64,000 bases of DNA, taken from Pseudomonadota bacterium. Its GTDB lineage: Bacteria; Pseudomonadota; Gammaproteobacteria; Burkholderiales; Gallionellaceae. The stretch lies in contig JAJZUP010000001.1 in the NCBI GenBank assembly GCA_021848465.1, positions 806,001 through 870,000 on the forward strand. Direction: 5' to 3'. Positions 1 to 9,663 of the stretch are shown piece by piece. Each line of letters begins with the position of its first letter. Position 1 is the stretch's first letter. The position numbers were made by a program, and so were the translations under genes. The notes below the pieces were generated by a model. It was given only the letters and a program-made list of their open reading frames with translations. It was not told the origin of the DNA and ran no database searches.

Positions 1-447
<447 letters not shown>

Positions 448-455
448 GAACCGGG

Positions 456-509
456 AAGGGGGAAGAGTCGAGGTGGCGGCGAGTCCGCTGCTCCAGGCTT
501 TTCCCCCTT
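456..509 (+). terminator. possible ilvC terminator hairpin
   Basis: AAGGGGGAA (456-464) is the exact reverse complement of TTCCCCCTT (501-509), placed just after the ilvC stop. The loop is long (about 36 bases) and the following T-run is interrupted, so this may be a weak terminator or a stabilising hairpin. The rest of the ilvC-pssA gap shows no gene. Confidence 0.35.
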
Positions 510-612
510 GTTCTTTTCCCTGTACCCTTCCCGCGAACTTCGCGGAGCTATCGTCAAGATCAGCATCAGTGATAAAGTATTGGCGATGACCATTTTAGCC
601 TGGCTATAGCGA

Positions 613-1365
613 ATGACTACTGAACCGAACAAACGCAAACCGCTGGATTTACGCCGTCGCAGCATTTACCTGCTGCCGAACCTGTTTACCACGGGCGCGC
701 TGTTTGCCGGTTTTTATGCGATCGTGCAGGCGATGAATGGCCGCTTCGAGTTTGCTTCCGTGGCCATTTTCATCGCGATGGTGCTGGACGGACTGGACGG
801 GCGCGTCGCGCGGCTGACGCGTACCCAGAGCGAATTCGGTGCCGAGTACGACAGCCTGTCAGACATGGTGTCGTTCGGGGTTGCGCCGTCGCTGGTGATG
901 TACGAGTGGGCGCTCAAGGGGCTCGGCAAATGGGGCTGGTTCGCGGCCTTCATCTATTGTGCCGGTACCGCCTTGCGCCTGGCCCGTTTCAACACCAATA
1001 TCGATATTGTGGACAAACGCTATTTCCAGGGGCTGCCCAGCCCGGCGGCAGCGGCGCTGGTAGCGGGCTTTGTCTGGGTGATGGGCGACTTCGATTTTAC
1101 CGGACATGAAATGCGCTGGTATGCCGCCGCGATCACGGTGTTCGCCGGCCTGACCATGGTCAGCAATGTCCGCTTCTACAGCTTCAAGGATTTGAACGTG
1201 CGCAAGAGTGTGCCGTTCATCGCGATTTTCCTGCTGGCCCTGTTTTTCATCCTGATTTCCAGTTATCCGCCGGGTGTCCTGTTCCTGTTGTTCCTGGGCT
1301 ATGCGCTGTCCGGCTATGTGATGTGGCTTCTGGAGCTGCGCAAGCCGCCCCAGCAAAATTCCTAG
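613..1365 (+). CDS. pssA: CDP-diacylglycerol--serine O-phosphatidyltransferase
   Basis: This 250-residue membrane enzyme makes phosphatidylserine from CDP-diacylglycerol and serine, the committed step to phosphatidylethanolamine. The CDP-alcohol phosphatidyltransferase signature D-G-x2-A-R-x8-G-x3-D-x3-D is complete (D62, G63, A66, R67, G76, D80, D84). Several hydrophobic segments follow, as in the short, integral-membrane type II PssA family. The adjacency to ilvC matches other betaproteobacteria; leuA, which often comes next there, is absent and a small lipoprotein gene stands in its place. Confidence 0.95.
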   Translation: MTTEPNKRKPLDLRRRSIYLLPNLFTTGALFAGFYAIVQAMNGRFEFASVAIFIAMVLDGLDGRVARLTRTQSEFGAEYDSLSDMVSFGVAPSLVMYEWALKGLGKWGWFAAFIYCAGTALRLARFNTNIDIVDKRYFQGLPSPAAAALVAGFVWVMGDFDFTGHEMRWYAAAITVFAGLTMVSNVRFYSFKDLNVRKSVPFIAIFLLALFFILISSYPPGVLFLLFLGYALSGYVMWLLELRKPPQQNS

Positions 1366-1402
1366 TTTTGTCAGCGATGCGCACCTGATTTGCGGGTGGA
1401 AC

Positions 1403-1771
1403 ATGAGGCGGCTCCCCCATCTGAAGAAATCCTTGTTGGCAATGTTCGCACTCAGTGTTTTGACTGGGTGCGTGCAGATTACTCCACGCACATCCGGTCA
1501 GGCAGCGGATAATTATTTTGCGCAACCGGTGTATGCGGACAACACCCCGCTGCAGTCCTGGCAGGAAATGCGTCAGGAGTCGGAGATCAAGGAAGTGTTC
1601 GAGGAGGACTGGACCGACAAGCTCCAGCGCATGGAAAAGGCCAACGCAGCCCGCTCCAAGAAAAACCTGAAAGCAGCACCGGATAAAGGTGCCAAACCCA
1701 ACAAGACCGCAGACCAGCCGGCACCCGCCAAGCCCAGGCAGGACGGCAAAAGCCAAAGCGGCCGTAAATAA
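1403..1771 (+). CDS. small predicted lipoprotein of unknown function
   Basis: A 122-residue protein with a clear lipoprotein signal: basic start MRRLPHLKKS, hydrophobic core, lipobox LTGC with the acylated Cys at residue 23. The mature part is hydrophilic, with an acidic stretch (EEDWTDK) and a Lys/Pro/Ala-rich tail (KAAPDKGAKPNKTADQPAPA) that looks disordered. I recognise no enzymatic domain. It lies 37 bases after pssA and ends directly in a strong terminator, so pssA and this gene probably form one transcript. Confidence 0.75.
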   Translation: MRRLPHLKKSLLAMFALSVLTGCVQITPRTSGQAADNYFAQPVYADNTPLQSWQEMRQESEIKEVFEEDWTDKLQRMEKANAARSKKNLKAAPDKGAKPNKTADQPAPAKPRQDGKSQSGRK

Positions 1772-1800
1772 AAACGCCCCGTGATGCCGGGGCGTTTTTA
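1771..1800 (+). terminator. intrinsic terminator of pssA-lipoprotein unit
   Basis: A 10-bp perfect stem, AAAACGCCCC (1771-1780) with GGGGCGTTTT (1789-1798), and the stem runs into a T-run. It begins at the last base of the lipoprotein stop codon. A-tract plus T-tract symmetry could also serve the minus-strand protease gene that ends at 1860. Confidence 0.9.
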
Positions 1801-1859
1801 TTCGCCTGTAGTTAGGGGAGTACTCAATAACTCCGTTCACTCCGAGCGGGTCGCATTGA

Positions 1860-3332
1860 TTACCCCATATCCACCGGGACAAACATCTTCTGGCCGTTGC
1901 GCATGATGAGCAACGCCGCATGCTGCTGGTGGTGTGCCAACTGCTTGCGCAACTCGCTGACGCTGGCGGTGGGTTCGGCATTGACCGACAGGATGATGTC
2001 GCCGGGGCGGATGCCGGCATGGGCTGCCGGACCGTTTGCGATATTTTCCACCAGCAGCCCGCCAGCGATGTCTGCCTGCTTGCGCTCTCGTGGTGTCAGT
2101 GGCCGCACCGACATGCCCAGTTCATTATCGGCCTGCTGCGCAGGGGCACTGTCGTTGCTGGCGGCATTCATATCCCCGACGTAAAGCGAGACCAGTTTGC
2201 GCTTGCCCTTGTGCCATATCTCGAGCTTGGCTGGGCTGCCGGCTGCCAGGCTGGAAACCAGTGGGGGCAGATCGTCCGAACGGGTGATCGCGGTGTCGTT
2301 GAACTTCAGGATCACATCGCCGGATTCGATCCCGGCTTTCTCCGCCGGGCTGCCGCTGCTCACCGAGCTGACCAGCGCACCTGCGGCCTGATCCAGCCCG
2401 AAGGTGCCAGCCAAGTCTTGTGTGACCTCCTGGATGGTGATGCCCAGGCGGCCGTGGCTGACTTTACCGTGGGCGGCAATCTGCTGCTCAACCTTCATGG
2501 CCACATCGATCGGGATCGCGAAAGACAAGCCTTGATAGCCTCCACTGCGAGTATAGATCTGCGAATTGATGCCGATCACTTCGCCGCTGGTATTGAACAA
2601 CGGGCCGCCGGAGTTGCCAGGATTGACCGCCACATCGGTTTGCAGGAACGGAACATAACCTTCATCCGGCAGCGAGCGCGACTTGGCGGAAATGATGCCG
2701 GCAGTCACCGTGTTTTCAAAACCGAAAGGCGAGCCGATCGCGATCACCCATTCGCCGACACGCGCGCTTTGCGGGTTACCGATTTTTACGACCGGCAAAT
2801 TCTGGGCCGAGATTTTCAGCACAGCCACATCGGACACCTTGTCCAGACCAAGCACCTTGGCTTTGAACTCACGCTTGTCGGTCAGTTTGACGATGACATC
2901 GTTGGCGTCGGCAACGACATGGGCATTGGTGAGGATAATGCCATCCGGGCTGATGATGAAACCGGAGCCGAGACCATGCGTCGGCTGTCCATCCTGCGGC
3001 GTCGGAAACTGGAAATGCTTGAAGAAATCGAAGAACGGATCGTTCGGATCCATTTGGGGTACGCCCGGAAAGCCGGAATCGCTGGTCTTGACGGTGCCCG
3101 AAACGCTGATATTGACCACCGCCTGGCCTTGTTGCGCAACGATGGAGGCAAAGTCAGGCAAGGCAACCGCGGTGCGCGAGTTTGTATCAACAATGCTCGG
3201 CGGGCTGGAGGCCTGAGCCGAACTGACAATCGGGATGTCATGATTGGCATAGATGCTGACGAGCAGCGCTGTCAGCGAAAAAAAGACCGCTAACGAACCG
3301 GGTTGGAAAATTCTGGAAAAATTAAATTTCAT
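1860..3332 (-). CDS. periplasmic Do-like serine protease (DegP/DegQ/MucD type)
   Basis: This 490-residue HtrA-family protease/chaperone degrades misfolded envelope proteins. An N-terminal hydrophobic segment (about residues 12-28) acts as signal or anchor. The trypsin-like domain carries the triad H138 (LTNAHVV), D168 (VSDVAVLK) and S241 (NPGNSGGP), and two PDZ domains lie at about 294-385 and 404-488. The start chosen (MKFNFS) has AGAGGAG eight bases upstream; an in-frame ATG nine codons earlier lacks this. A Met/Asp/Phe-rich loop before the catalytic domain (about 90-110) resembles the regulatory LA loop. Family assignment is firm; DegP versus MucD naming is not. Confidence 0.93.
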   Translation of the reverse strand: MKFNFSRIFQPGSLAVFFSLTALLVSIYANHDIPIVSSAQASSPPSIVDTNSRTAVALPDFASIVAQQGQAVVNISVSGTVKTSDSGFPGVPQMDPNDPFFDFFKHFQFPTPQDGQPTHGLGSGFIISPDGIILTNAHVVADANDVIVKLTDKREFKAKVLGLDKVSDVAVLKISAQNLPVVKIGNPQSARVGEWVIAIGSPFGFENTVTAGIISAKSRSLPDEGYVPFLQTDVAVNPGNSGGPLFNTSGEVIGINSQIYTRSGGYQGLSFAIPIDVAMKVEQQIAAHGKVSHGRLGITIQEVTQDLAGTFGLDQAAGALVSSVSSGSPAEKAGIESGDVILKFNDTAITRSDDLPPLVSSLAAGSPAKLEIWHKGKRKLVSLYVGDMNAASNDSAPAQQADNELGMSVRPLTPRERKQADIAGGLLVENIANGPAAHAGIRPGDIILSVNAEPTASVSELRKQLAHHQQHAALLIMRNGQKMFVPVDMG

Positions 3333-3439
3333 GTTGATCGCTCCTCTGAAGAAATCCATTTTTCGGCAGGCACTCCTGAACTTGCCTGCATGGATGGCGG
3401 ATGTGAGTTTCAGTAATTTAAAAAGTTCAAAATCAATGC

Positions 3440-3456
3440 GTTAAGAAAGTGTTAAG
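3440..3456. promoter_or_regulatory. candidate response-regulator site (PmrA/QseB-type direct repeat)
   Basis: GTTAAG-AAAGT-GTTAAG is a direct repeat with an 11-base period in the divergent gap between the Do-like protease and the DUF481 gene. PmrA/QseB-type OmpR-family regulators bind YTTAAK-N5-YTTAAK, which differs only in the first base of each half. No such regulator gene is visible nearby; function is inferred from the pattern only. Confidence 0.4.
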
Positions 3457-3543
3457 CAATCACAAGAAATACGCATTAAACATCCTCGCTGCGTGCGCGG
3501 GCAGGCCGGTTAAAATGGACGGGTTGCCTGGAAAAGTATTGCC

Positions 3544-4329
3544 ATGATTCGCTTTCGCACCTTCGTTTTTTCTCTGCTCTTGGGCGTTGCCCCCATCTTG
3601 TTGCAGTCACCTGCCTGCGCCATCGTGAACATCGAGCAGGCAATAATCGGGCACCCGCAGGAAGGCCGTCACAGCAAGCTGGACCTGCTTGCCAGCGGTG
3701 CGAGCGGCAACACCGACAAGAGTACGGTCCAGTCCAATCTGTTGACCACATTGCAACATGGGGCGCATACCGAGTTCCTGCAAATGCAGTATGCGTATGG
3801 ACAAAGCCGCGGCCAGACCGACACCGATCGCGCGTTCATGCATTTGCGGCATCGCACGACGCTCAGCGATGACTGGGGCGTGGAAGAGTTTTTCCAGGTG
3901 GGGCGCGATACCTTCGCGCGGCTGACCCTGCGTCGGCTGCTCGGCGGCGGCCTGCGCCGCATATTGTTTGAGGAGCCGGGCGTGATGGCAGGTTATCTCG
4001 GAGCGGGGGCCTTCTACGAGCAGGAAATATTGAGCGCAAAATTCGGCACTACCGATCCGGTTGATACCAGCCTGTGGCGCGCGAATTCCTACCTGGTGCT
4101 GCAGCGCCAGTTCAATGAGCAGGTACGTTTCAACAATACCCTGTATTACCAGCCCGCATTGGCGAACACAGCGAACTACCGCATTCTTGAGCAGGCATCC
4201 ATGCTGGTCAAACTGGGGCAAAGTCTTGACCTGAAATTGACGCTGGATATTTCCTACGACTCGCTGCCGCCGCAAACCGTCGAGCGGCGCGACATGCTCT
4301 ACAGCACCGGCCTGGAATTCAGTTTCTGA
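3544..4329 (+). CDS. DUF481-type outer membrane protein
   Basis: This 261-residue protein has a signal peptide (cleavage probably after SPACA, about residue 26). The rest is a run of short amphipathic strands rich in aromatic residues, ending in a phenylalanine (LEFSF), as expected for an outer-membrane beta-barrel. Phrases such as LLASGASGNTDKST and the alternating strand pattern fit the DUF481 (YdiY-like) family, whose molecular role is not established. It stands alone between the divergent protease and the downstream PepSY gene. Confidence 0.65.
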   Translation: MIRFRTFVFSLLLGVAPILLQSPACAIVNIEQAIIGHPQEGRHSKLDLLASGASGNTDKSTVQSNLLTTLQHGAHTEFLQMQYAYGQSRGQTDTDRAFMHLRHRTTLSDDWGVEEFFQVGRDTFARLTLRRLLGGGLRRILFEEPGVMAGYLGAGAFYEQEILSAKFGTTDPVDTSLWRANSYLVLQRQFNEQVRFNNTLYYQPALANTANYRILEQASMLVKLGQSLDLKLTLDISYDSLPPQTVERRDMLYSTGLEFSF

Positions 4330-4416
4330 GACCGGTGTTGCGCCGGGAACTAAATTTGCGGCATCCAACCTATTGAGTATTGCGCGACCCAGTGCGCCAG
4401 ATTGGAAAGGAATGCC

Positions 4417-4725
4417 ATGAAGTTGTTCAAGATACTCCCTGCTGCCGCAGGCATCATCGCCTTGACGGCAACCGTAAGCTTTGCGCGTGACATGAATGAA
4501 AAGGAAGAGGACGGCGCATGCCGTACCGTGCTCGTGATCCGCGACGATGCAAAACTTCAGGAACGGGAATCATCCTCGCATCAGCCAGATCCGGACAGCG
4601 CGGCCAATAACAGTAATATTTACCGCGTCAAGGTCATGCGTGGCGACACGGTGCGCGTGATCGACATCGATGCATACACCGGGCATATTCTGAACACTCA
4701 GGAAGGTCAGACCCAGTCGAGTTGA
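4417..4725 (+). CDS. small secreted PepSY-domain protein
   Basis: A 102-residue protein with a signal peptide (MKLFK then a hydrophobic stretch to about residue 23). Its C-terminal part, YRVKVMRGDTVRVIDIDAYTGHIL, is written here only as its key features: a strand with RVKVMRG, then VIDIDAYTG, typical of PepSY modules that bind or inhibit other envelope proteins. The ATG at 4417 has GGAAAGG six bases upstream; a TTG 15 bases earlier is less likely. It precedes a TonB-dependent receptor by about 95 bases, so a joint role in uptake or envelope sensing is possible. Confidence 0.7.
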   Translation: MKLFKILPAAAGIIALTATVSFARDMNEKEEDGACRTVLVIRDDAKLQERESSSHQPDPDSAANNSNIYRVKVMRGDTVRVIDIDAYTGHILNTQEGQTQSS

Positions 4726-4819
4726 GTTTCCTGGCAACGCCAGGAAGCGTGTAACGCTAGGCAGGCTCACCTGCTGGCGCTACACTCGCCACGCTTTGTT
4801 TTCCTCTGGAATATGCTGA

Positions 4820-7033
4820 ATGAGAATCAGGGACGTTTTTATCTGGATGGCGTTGCTCGCGGCGTTTCCGTCGGAGGCTGCTGAATTCAAGATCACCGGC
4901 AGCGTATTCGAAAAGGGCATCCGCAAGCCAATACCGGGAGCTGTGATCAAGCTGCAAGGCAGCCAGCTCAGCGCCGTCACTGACCAGCAGGGGCATTACT
5001 CCATTGTCGTATCCGGGCTCCAGCACTTTGCCTTGTCGGCAGAAAAACCCGGCGAGTTTTCGCTGTCGGTACAGGAGCTCGATCGGGTCGCGCAAGATGC
5101 GTCCGTCAATTTCTATCTCGAGCCGTTGTTCAAGATGGACGAAGTGGTGGTGGTGAGCCAGCGCAGCCAGGATCGCGTCAGCAAAACAGTCATCAGCGGC
5201 AAGGAGTTGAACCGGGTTGCCGGCACCAGCGGCGACCCGCTGGCGGGGCTGCAAACCCTGCCTGGCGTGGTGGCCTCCAACAACGGCAACGCGCCCGCGG
5301 TGCGCGGCTCCGGCCCCGGCGACAATGCCTATTACGTTGACAGCTTGCCGGTCAACAAGGTGTTCCATTCCGTGGGCATCAGCGTGTTCAACGCCGACCT
5401 CATCAGCGACTTCAATTTGTACAGCGCGGCCTTTGCCCCGCGCTATGCCAATGTGACCGGCGCGGTGATTGATGTCGCTTTGCGCAACCCGCGCACCGAC
5501 CGCCTGGGCGGCAAGGTGAACGTCAACATGCTGGGCGCGGATGCACTGGTCGAAGGCCCGGTAAGCGACGACCAGTCGTTTTATTTCGCCGCACGCCGCA
5601 GCTATATCGACCTGCTGGTAAAGCAGGTCGAGCAGAACGGCATCACGTTGCAGATACCGAATTATTCCGACTACCAGGGCAAGTACATCAAGAAACTGAA
5701 TGCCACCGACCGGCTGACGTTTCATATGCAGGGGGCGACGGATACGCTCAGCCTGAACGTCGGCGGCAATTCCGATCTCGCCAAGAAGCAACCGGTGCTG
5801 GCCGGCAACATCGCGCTCTCCGACGCCTACACGATGCAGGCGCTGGTGTGGGATGCCGCGCTCTCCGATGCAGCCAACAACAAGCTGGCGCTGGAGCATC
5901 GCGTTTCGGATGCCACCACCTCCGCCGCCAGTGCCGGCAATCTTTACCTCGCGCAGGAAGACTGGATGGTGCGCGAGTATGCAACGCTGGCGCTCAACGA
6001 GGGGCACGAGCTGGCGCTGGGCGCGAATGTCACCCAGATACATTTTGCCGTCGACGCCAACGCCAAGAATGCAACCTGCACGCAATTCAATCCCAGTTGC
6101 GATTTGACCAGCGCCACCCAGCAGCAACTGCACGAGCGCTTCATATCCAATGGCTGGGACACTTCGGCGCAGGACCGCAAGCGCATTGCTTCCGACGTGA
6201 CGCTGGTGACCGGCGTGCGCTACAGCTACGAAGATTACCTGTACCGGTCGTACACCGAGCCGCGCATCGGAATCGAGTGGGAAACTTCACCGCAGACCTT
6301 GATTACCGCCGGGTGGGGGCGGCACAACCAGATGCCGCCCGCGCAGCAGGTCGCCCGGGTTTTCGGCAACCCGAATCTCGACCATTTGCGCGCCGACCAC
6401 AGCGTGCTGGGCATCCAGCACAAGCTCGATGACTTATGGTCGGTGAAGGCAGAAACCTACTACAAGAAATTCAGCAACCTGGTGGTGGACGACCCGCAGT
6501 TGAACTACGTCAACGGCGCGAGCGGCAGCGCCTATGGCCTGGAAATGCTGGTCAAGAAAGACAGCGGAGAGCAGATGTCGGGATGGTTCTCGTTGTCGCT
6601 GTCGCGCTCCGAGCGCCGCAACGACATAACCGGGCAAACCTTCCGCTTCGAACTCGACCAGCCGGTGAATGCCAAGCTGGTCAACAGCTACAAACTCAAC
6701 GACGACTGGACGCTGGACACCACCTGGACCGCGCACTCCGGCACGCCCTACACCCCGATCAATGGCACCAGCGGCACCTACGCCGACGGCCGGCCGATTC
6801 CCAACTACGCCACGGTCAACTCCGGCACGCTGCCGTTCTACCATCGCCTGGATGTGCGGCTGGAGCGCAAGCTGCTGAAAGACACCTACAAGCTCAACTG
6901 GTACTTCGAGCTGAACAACATTTACCAGCAGCAAAACATCGTCGGCTACACCTACGATCCGACCTATACCGTCAAGAAACCGGTCTACCCATTCGTGCTG
7001 CCGATTTCATTTGGGGTGCAGGCGGAGTTTTGA
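4820..7033 (+). CDS. TonB-dependent receptor with N-terminal carboxypeptidase-regulatory-like domain
   Basis: This 737-residue outer-membrane transporter starts with a signal peptide (cleavage near SEAAE), followed by a transthyretin-like regulatory domain (about 25-105, ITGSVFEKG...IPGAVIKLQG). A TonB-box-like MDEVVVVSQR follows, then the plug (GLQTLPGVV, VRGSGPGDNAYYVDSLPV) and the C-terminal barrel, which ends in VQAEF. This architecture is close to oligopeptide/iron-type SusC-like and CirA-like receptors. The substrate cannot be read from sequence. No exbB/exbD/tonB genes accompany it, so it must rely on energy-coupling genes elsewhere. Confidence 0.88.
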   Translation: MRIRDVFIWMALLAAFPSEAAEFKITGSVFEKGIRKPIPGAVIKLQGSQLSAVTDQQGHYSIVVSGLQHFALSAEKPGEFSLSVQELDRVAQDASVNFYLEPLFKMDEVVVVSQRSQDRVSKTVISGKELNRVAGTSGDPLAGLQTLPGVVASNNGNAPAVRGSGPGDNAYYVDSLPVNKVFHSVGISVFNADLISDFNLYSAAFAPRYANVTGAVIDVALRNPRTDRLGGKVNVNMLGADALVEGPVSDDQSFYFAARRSYIDLLVKQVEQNGITLQIPNYSDYQGKYIKKLNATDRLTFHMQGATDTLSLNVGGNSDLAKKQPVLAGNIALSDAYTMQALVWDAALSDAANNKLALEHRVSDATTSAASAGNLYLAQEDWMVREYATLALNEGHELALGANVTQIHFAVDANAKNATCTQFNPSCDLTSATQQQLHERFISNGWDTSAQDRKRIASDVTLVTGVRYSYEDYLYRSYTEPRIGIEWETSPQTLITAGWGRHNQMPPAQQVARVFGNPNLDHLRADHSVLGIQHKLDDLWSVKAETYYKKFSNLVVDDPQLNYVNGASGSAYGLEMLVKKDSGEQMSGWFSLSLSRSERRNDITGQTFRFELDQPVNAKLVNSYKLNDDWTLDTTWTAHSGTPYTPINGTSGTYADGRPIPNYATVNSGTLPFYHRLDVRLERKLLKDTYKLNWYFELNNIYQQQNIVGYTYDPTYTVKKPVYPFVLPISFGVQAEF

Positions 7034-7343
7034 GGGGCTGTAGTTAGCTAAGAGCGAGGGACGGCTTTTCGGCCAAGGCGGTCGGTAGGAGATGAAAAGT
7101 TAACGACCGGTTTACACAGAATTCCGGACATGCTCTTGAGTAGCTTCAAACCCTATTTCTGATAGTGCGAACATTTTACATATGCAATGTATAGGCATTA
7201 TTTAATGTTGACCACGTAATACCTGAAGAATAGTGTGCGAATAAAACTCTTGTTGTATTTCAAGCAGGCAATAATTTTTGCGATTCCAAGAAAATCTAAT
7301 GCACTAGAGTTGAATCAAGGTTCCATCACAAAAGGGAGGGCAA
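7034..7343. other. gene-free AT-rich gap upstream of the HD-GYP gene
   Basis: These 310 bases hold no credible ORF. Composition shifts visibly from GC-rich to AT-rich at about 7140 and stays so through the next gene, which suggests the left edge of an acquired segment. A weak promoter candidate is listed separately. Confidence 0.6.
7208..7236 (+). promoter_or_regulatory. weak sigma70 promoter candidate for the HD-GYP gene
   Basis: TTGACC (7208-7213) and TAGTGT (7231-7236) are separated by 17 bases, about 108 bases before the start codon. The -35 matches five of six consensus bases; the -10 is poor. Confidence 0.3.
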
Positions 7344-9506
7344 TTGAAACCTAAAGTTTTTATATTGCTTGGCTTGTTGCTTGCGGGATTGTATTGGATT
7401 GTTGAGTCTTATATTCATAGCGCGGTATTTCATCAGGGCGATTTTGTACATAACCTTAGTTCGGGTAGCCCCAATGAAATTTGGATGCGATTAGTAATAG
7501 CGGTGCTGTTTATTTCATTTGGAAGTATCACTCAATACCTACATGATCAGCGAGTCAAACTAGTAACTAGGCATAGCAATGAACAACTTAAGAAAATGGT
7601 GGACTCTTCCCCTGAGGCCATCGCAATCGTATTGGAACACAAAATAACTTACCCCAATTCAGCCTTTGCGCATCTAGTCGGAGCAACAGATCCGCAAGAG
7701 CTAACCGGAACAGAGTTGTTGAGCTTAGTTTGTCCTAATGAACGAGATTATGTTAACGAACAAATTAAACAAATTGTTACTGAAAAAAAATCTCCTCGCC
7801 ACATTGAGAGTAAATTAACTCGATTGAACACCGCCCCGTTCCTCGCTGAAATTACAGCTCTTCCTGTCGAGTTCGACAATGCTTATGCTGTTATGGTTCT
7901 AGTGCGAGATATAAATGAACGCAGGCGCTGGGAACTGGAACTTCAAGCCAGCTTAGAACGCACTGAAACTGCTCTGAAACGAGAAAGAGCACAATCCAAG
8001 TTACTGGAACGCTTTTACCAGCACACCCTTGATTGTATTGTCCTGTTGGATAGAAACTTTAATTTTGTTCAGGTCAATCAAGCTTACGCAAGAAGTTGCG
8101 GGCGTGAAGTTGATGAATTTCCTGGGCACAATCATTTTGATTTCTATCCTTCTCCCATTATTGAAGATTTTAAGCAAGTCGTTAGTACAGGCGTTAGGTA
8201 CAGCGCAAGTGCCCGCCCCTTTGTTTTTCCAGATCATCCCGAGTGGGGGGAAACATATTGGGATTTGTCGTTAGTACCAATCCATAACGAAAGCGGTGAA
8301 GTAGATATTCTACTGTTTACCCTGAGGGATGTTACAAAACGACATATGGCAGAAGTTGCATTAAGTAAAATCAATCGTGAATTGCTTATCGTTAGTGCTT
8401 GTGACTCGCTAATGGTTCATTCGTCCGATGAGTCTAGTCTGCTGGATAGTATGACTCATATGATCGTTGATAAGAATCGATACTGCACTGCATGGGTCGG
8501 CTACGCAGTCCAAGACGCGCAAAAAACATTATCGATCCAGACGTATGCCGGAGATGGAATAAATTTTTTCGAGAAAGCTCAGTTTAGTTGGGGAGATAAT
8601 GAACTCGGACGCGCTCCATCTGGTACGGCGATTAGAACATCTCAAACGGTTGTTATTCACGATATAAAAGAAACAGAGTGTCGTCCCTGGTGTACATATG
8701 CGATGGAATGTGGTTATGCATCTTGCATTTCCTTGCCTTTGAGGAACGGAGAAAACGTATTTGGTGTTTTGTCTATCTATAGCCAGGAGTTAAATGCGTT
8801 CGCTGGCGATGAGGTCAAATTGCTGGAGCAGCTTGCGGACGATCTTTCCTTCGGCATATGCAACATTCGGTCAAACTTAGCCCGCCGAAACGCTGAGGAA
8901 AAGATCGCTACTTATGTGCAACAGCTTGAAGAGTCAATGCAGGGCACCCTCCAGGCTGTATCAAATATGGTGGAACAGAGAGACCCATATACTGCTGGTC
9001 ATGAAAGACGCGTCGGTATAATAGCTTCAGATATTGCTCGGGAAATGGAGTGGCCTGCGGAAAAGTGTAATAGTCTAAAACTGATTGGGCTGGTACATGA
9101 CATTGGCAAGATTGCTATCCCTTCAGAGATTCTTACCAAGCCGGGGTGGTTGACACCCTTGGAATATGAAGTGGTCAAATGCCATGTTGAGAAAGGGTAT
9201 GAAATACTTAAAGATGTGAATTTCCCACTTCCTATTGCTGAAATCATACGCCAGCATCATGAGCATATGGATGGGAGCGGCTATCCCCGGGGGCTAAAAG
9301 GGCATGAGATTCTTCCTGAAGCGCGCATTATTGCTGTATCCGACGTTCTGGAATCCATGTCTTCACATCGCCCATATCGCCCTGCTAAGGGAGTTGAGGC
9401 GGCACTCAAAGAAATTGTAGATCACCGCAATACGTTTTATGATGCCTGTGTAGTTGATACTTTGATACAAATGGTAAAAGAAAAAGGATACCAACTTCCA
9501 TCCTGA
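7344..9506 (+). CDS. PAS-PAS-GAF-HD-GYP cyclic-di-GMP phosphodiesterase, membrane-anchored
   Basis: This 720-residue signalling protein has two N-terminal hydrophobic segments (about 5-22 and 49-66) flanking a short external loop. Two PAS domains follow (about 85-195 and 225-335), then a GAF domain (about 345-510) and a C-terminal HD-GYP domain (about 530-715). The HD pair is in LVHDIGKIAIP (H585) and the GYP motif is in HHEHMDGSGYP, so c-di-GMP hydrolysis is plausible. The start is TTG with GGGAGGG directly upstream (7334-7340). Codon use is AT-rich, unlike both neighbours, which points to acquisition. The sensed signal is unknown. Confidence 0.9.
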   Translation: MKPKVFILLGLLLAGLYWIVESYIHSAVFHQGDFVHNLSSGSPNEIWMRLVIAVLFISFGSITQYLHDQRVKLVTRHSNEQLKKMVDSSPEAIAIVLEHKITYPNSAFAHLVGATDPQELTGTELLSLVCPNERDYVNEQIKQIVTEKKSPRHIESKLTRLNTAPFLAEITALPVEFDNAYAVMVLVRDINERRRWELELQASLERTETALKRERAQSKLLERFYQHTLDCIVLLDRNFNFVQVNQAYARSCGREVDEFPGHNHFDFYPSPIIEDFKQVVSTGVRYSASARPFVFPDHPEWGETYWDLSLVPIHNESGEVDILLFTLRDVTKRHMAEVALSKINRELLIVSACDSLMVHSSDESSLLDSMTHMIVDKNRYCTAWVGYAVQDAQKTLSIQTYAGDGINFFEKAQFSWGDNELGRAPSGTAIRTSQTVVIHDIKETECRPWCTYAMECGYASCISLPLRNGENVFGVLSIYSQELNAFAGDEVKLLEQLADDLSFGICNIRSNLARRNAEEKIATYVQQLEESMQGTLQAVSNMVEQRDPYTAGHERRVGIIASDIAREMEWPAEKCNSLKLIGLVHDIGKIAIPSEILTKPGWLTPLEYEVVKCHVEKGYEILKDVNFPLPIAEIIRQHHEHMDGSGYPRGLKGHEILPEARIIAVSDVLESMSSHRPYRPAKGVEAALKEIVDHRNTFYDACVVDTLIQMVKEKGYQLPS

Positions 9507-9663
9507 TTCGTGGTTTTTTGTACAAAACGGCAGTCTTACACCGTTGCTTGCACGTCTGTTTTGGCCGGAACATGGCTGCTACCTGATGCACAACGGACGT
9601 AATAGTTTGCCGACTCTAATGACGGCAATGGCCGAATAACTGCCTTCTTAAGTTCTCCGCAGC

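Noticed and set aside
1920-3293. 457-codon plus-strand frame opposite the Do-like protease
   Set aside because: Composition is typical of antisense shadow; all catalytic and PDZ motifs are on the minus strand.
4805-4840. Fur-box-like TGAATGAGAATCA at the receptor start
   Set aside because: The match is partial and mostly coincides with the coding sequence MRIRD; not enough for a Fur site call.
4757-6133. 458-codon minus-strand frame opposite the TonB-dependent receptor
   Set aside because: Antisense shadow with no domain; plus strand shows plug and barrel.
7098-7132. Stretch GGTTTACACAGAATTCCGGAC resembling the end of an IS256-type element
   Set aside because: Too short, no partner end and no transposase fragment nearby; left as a weak hint of past insertion.
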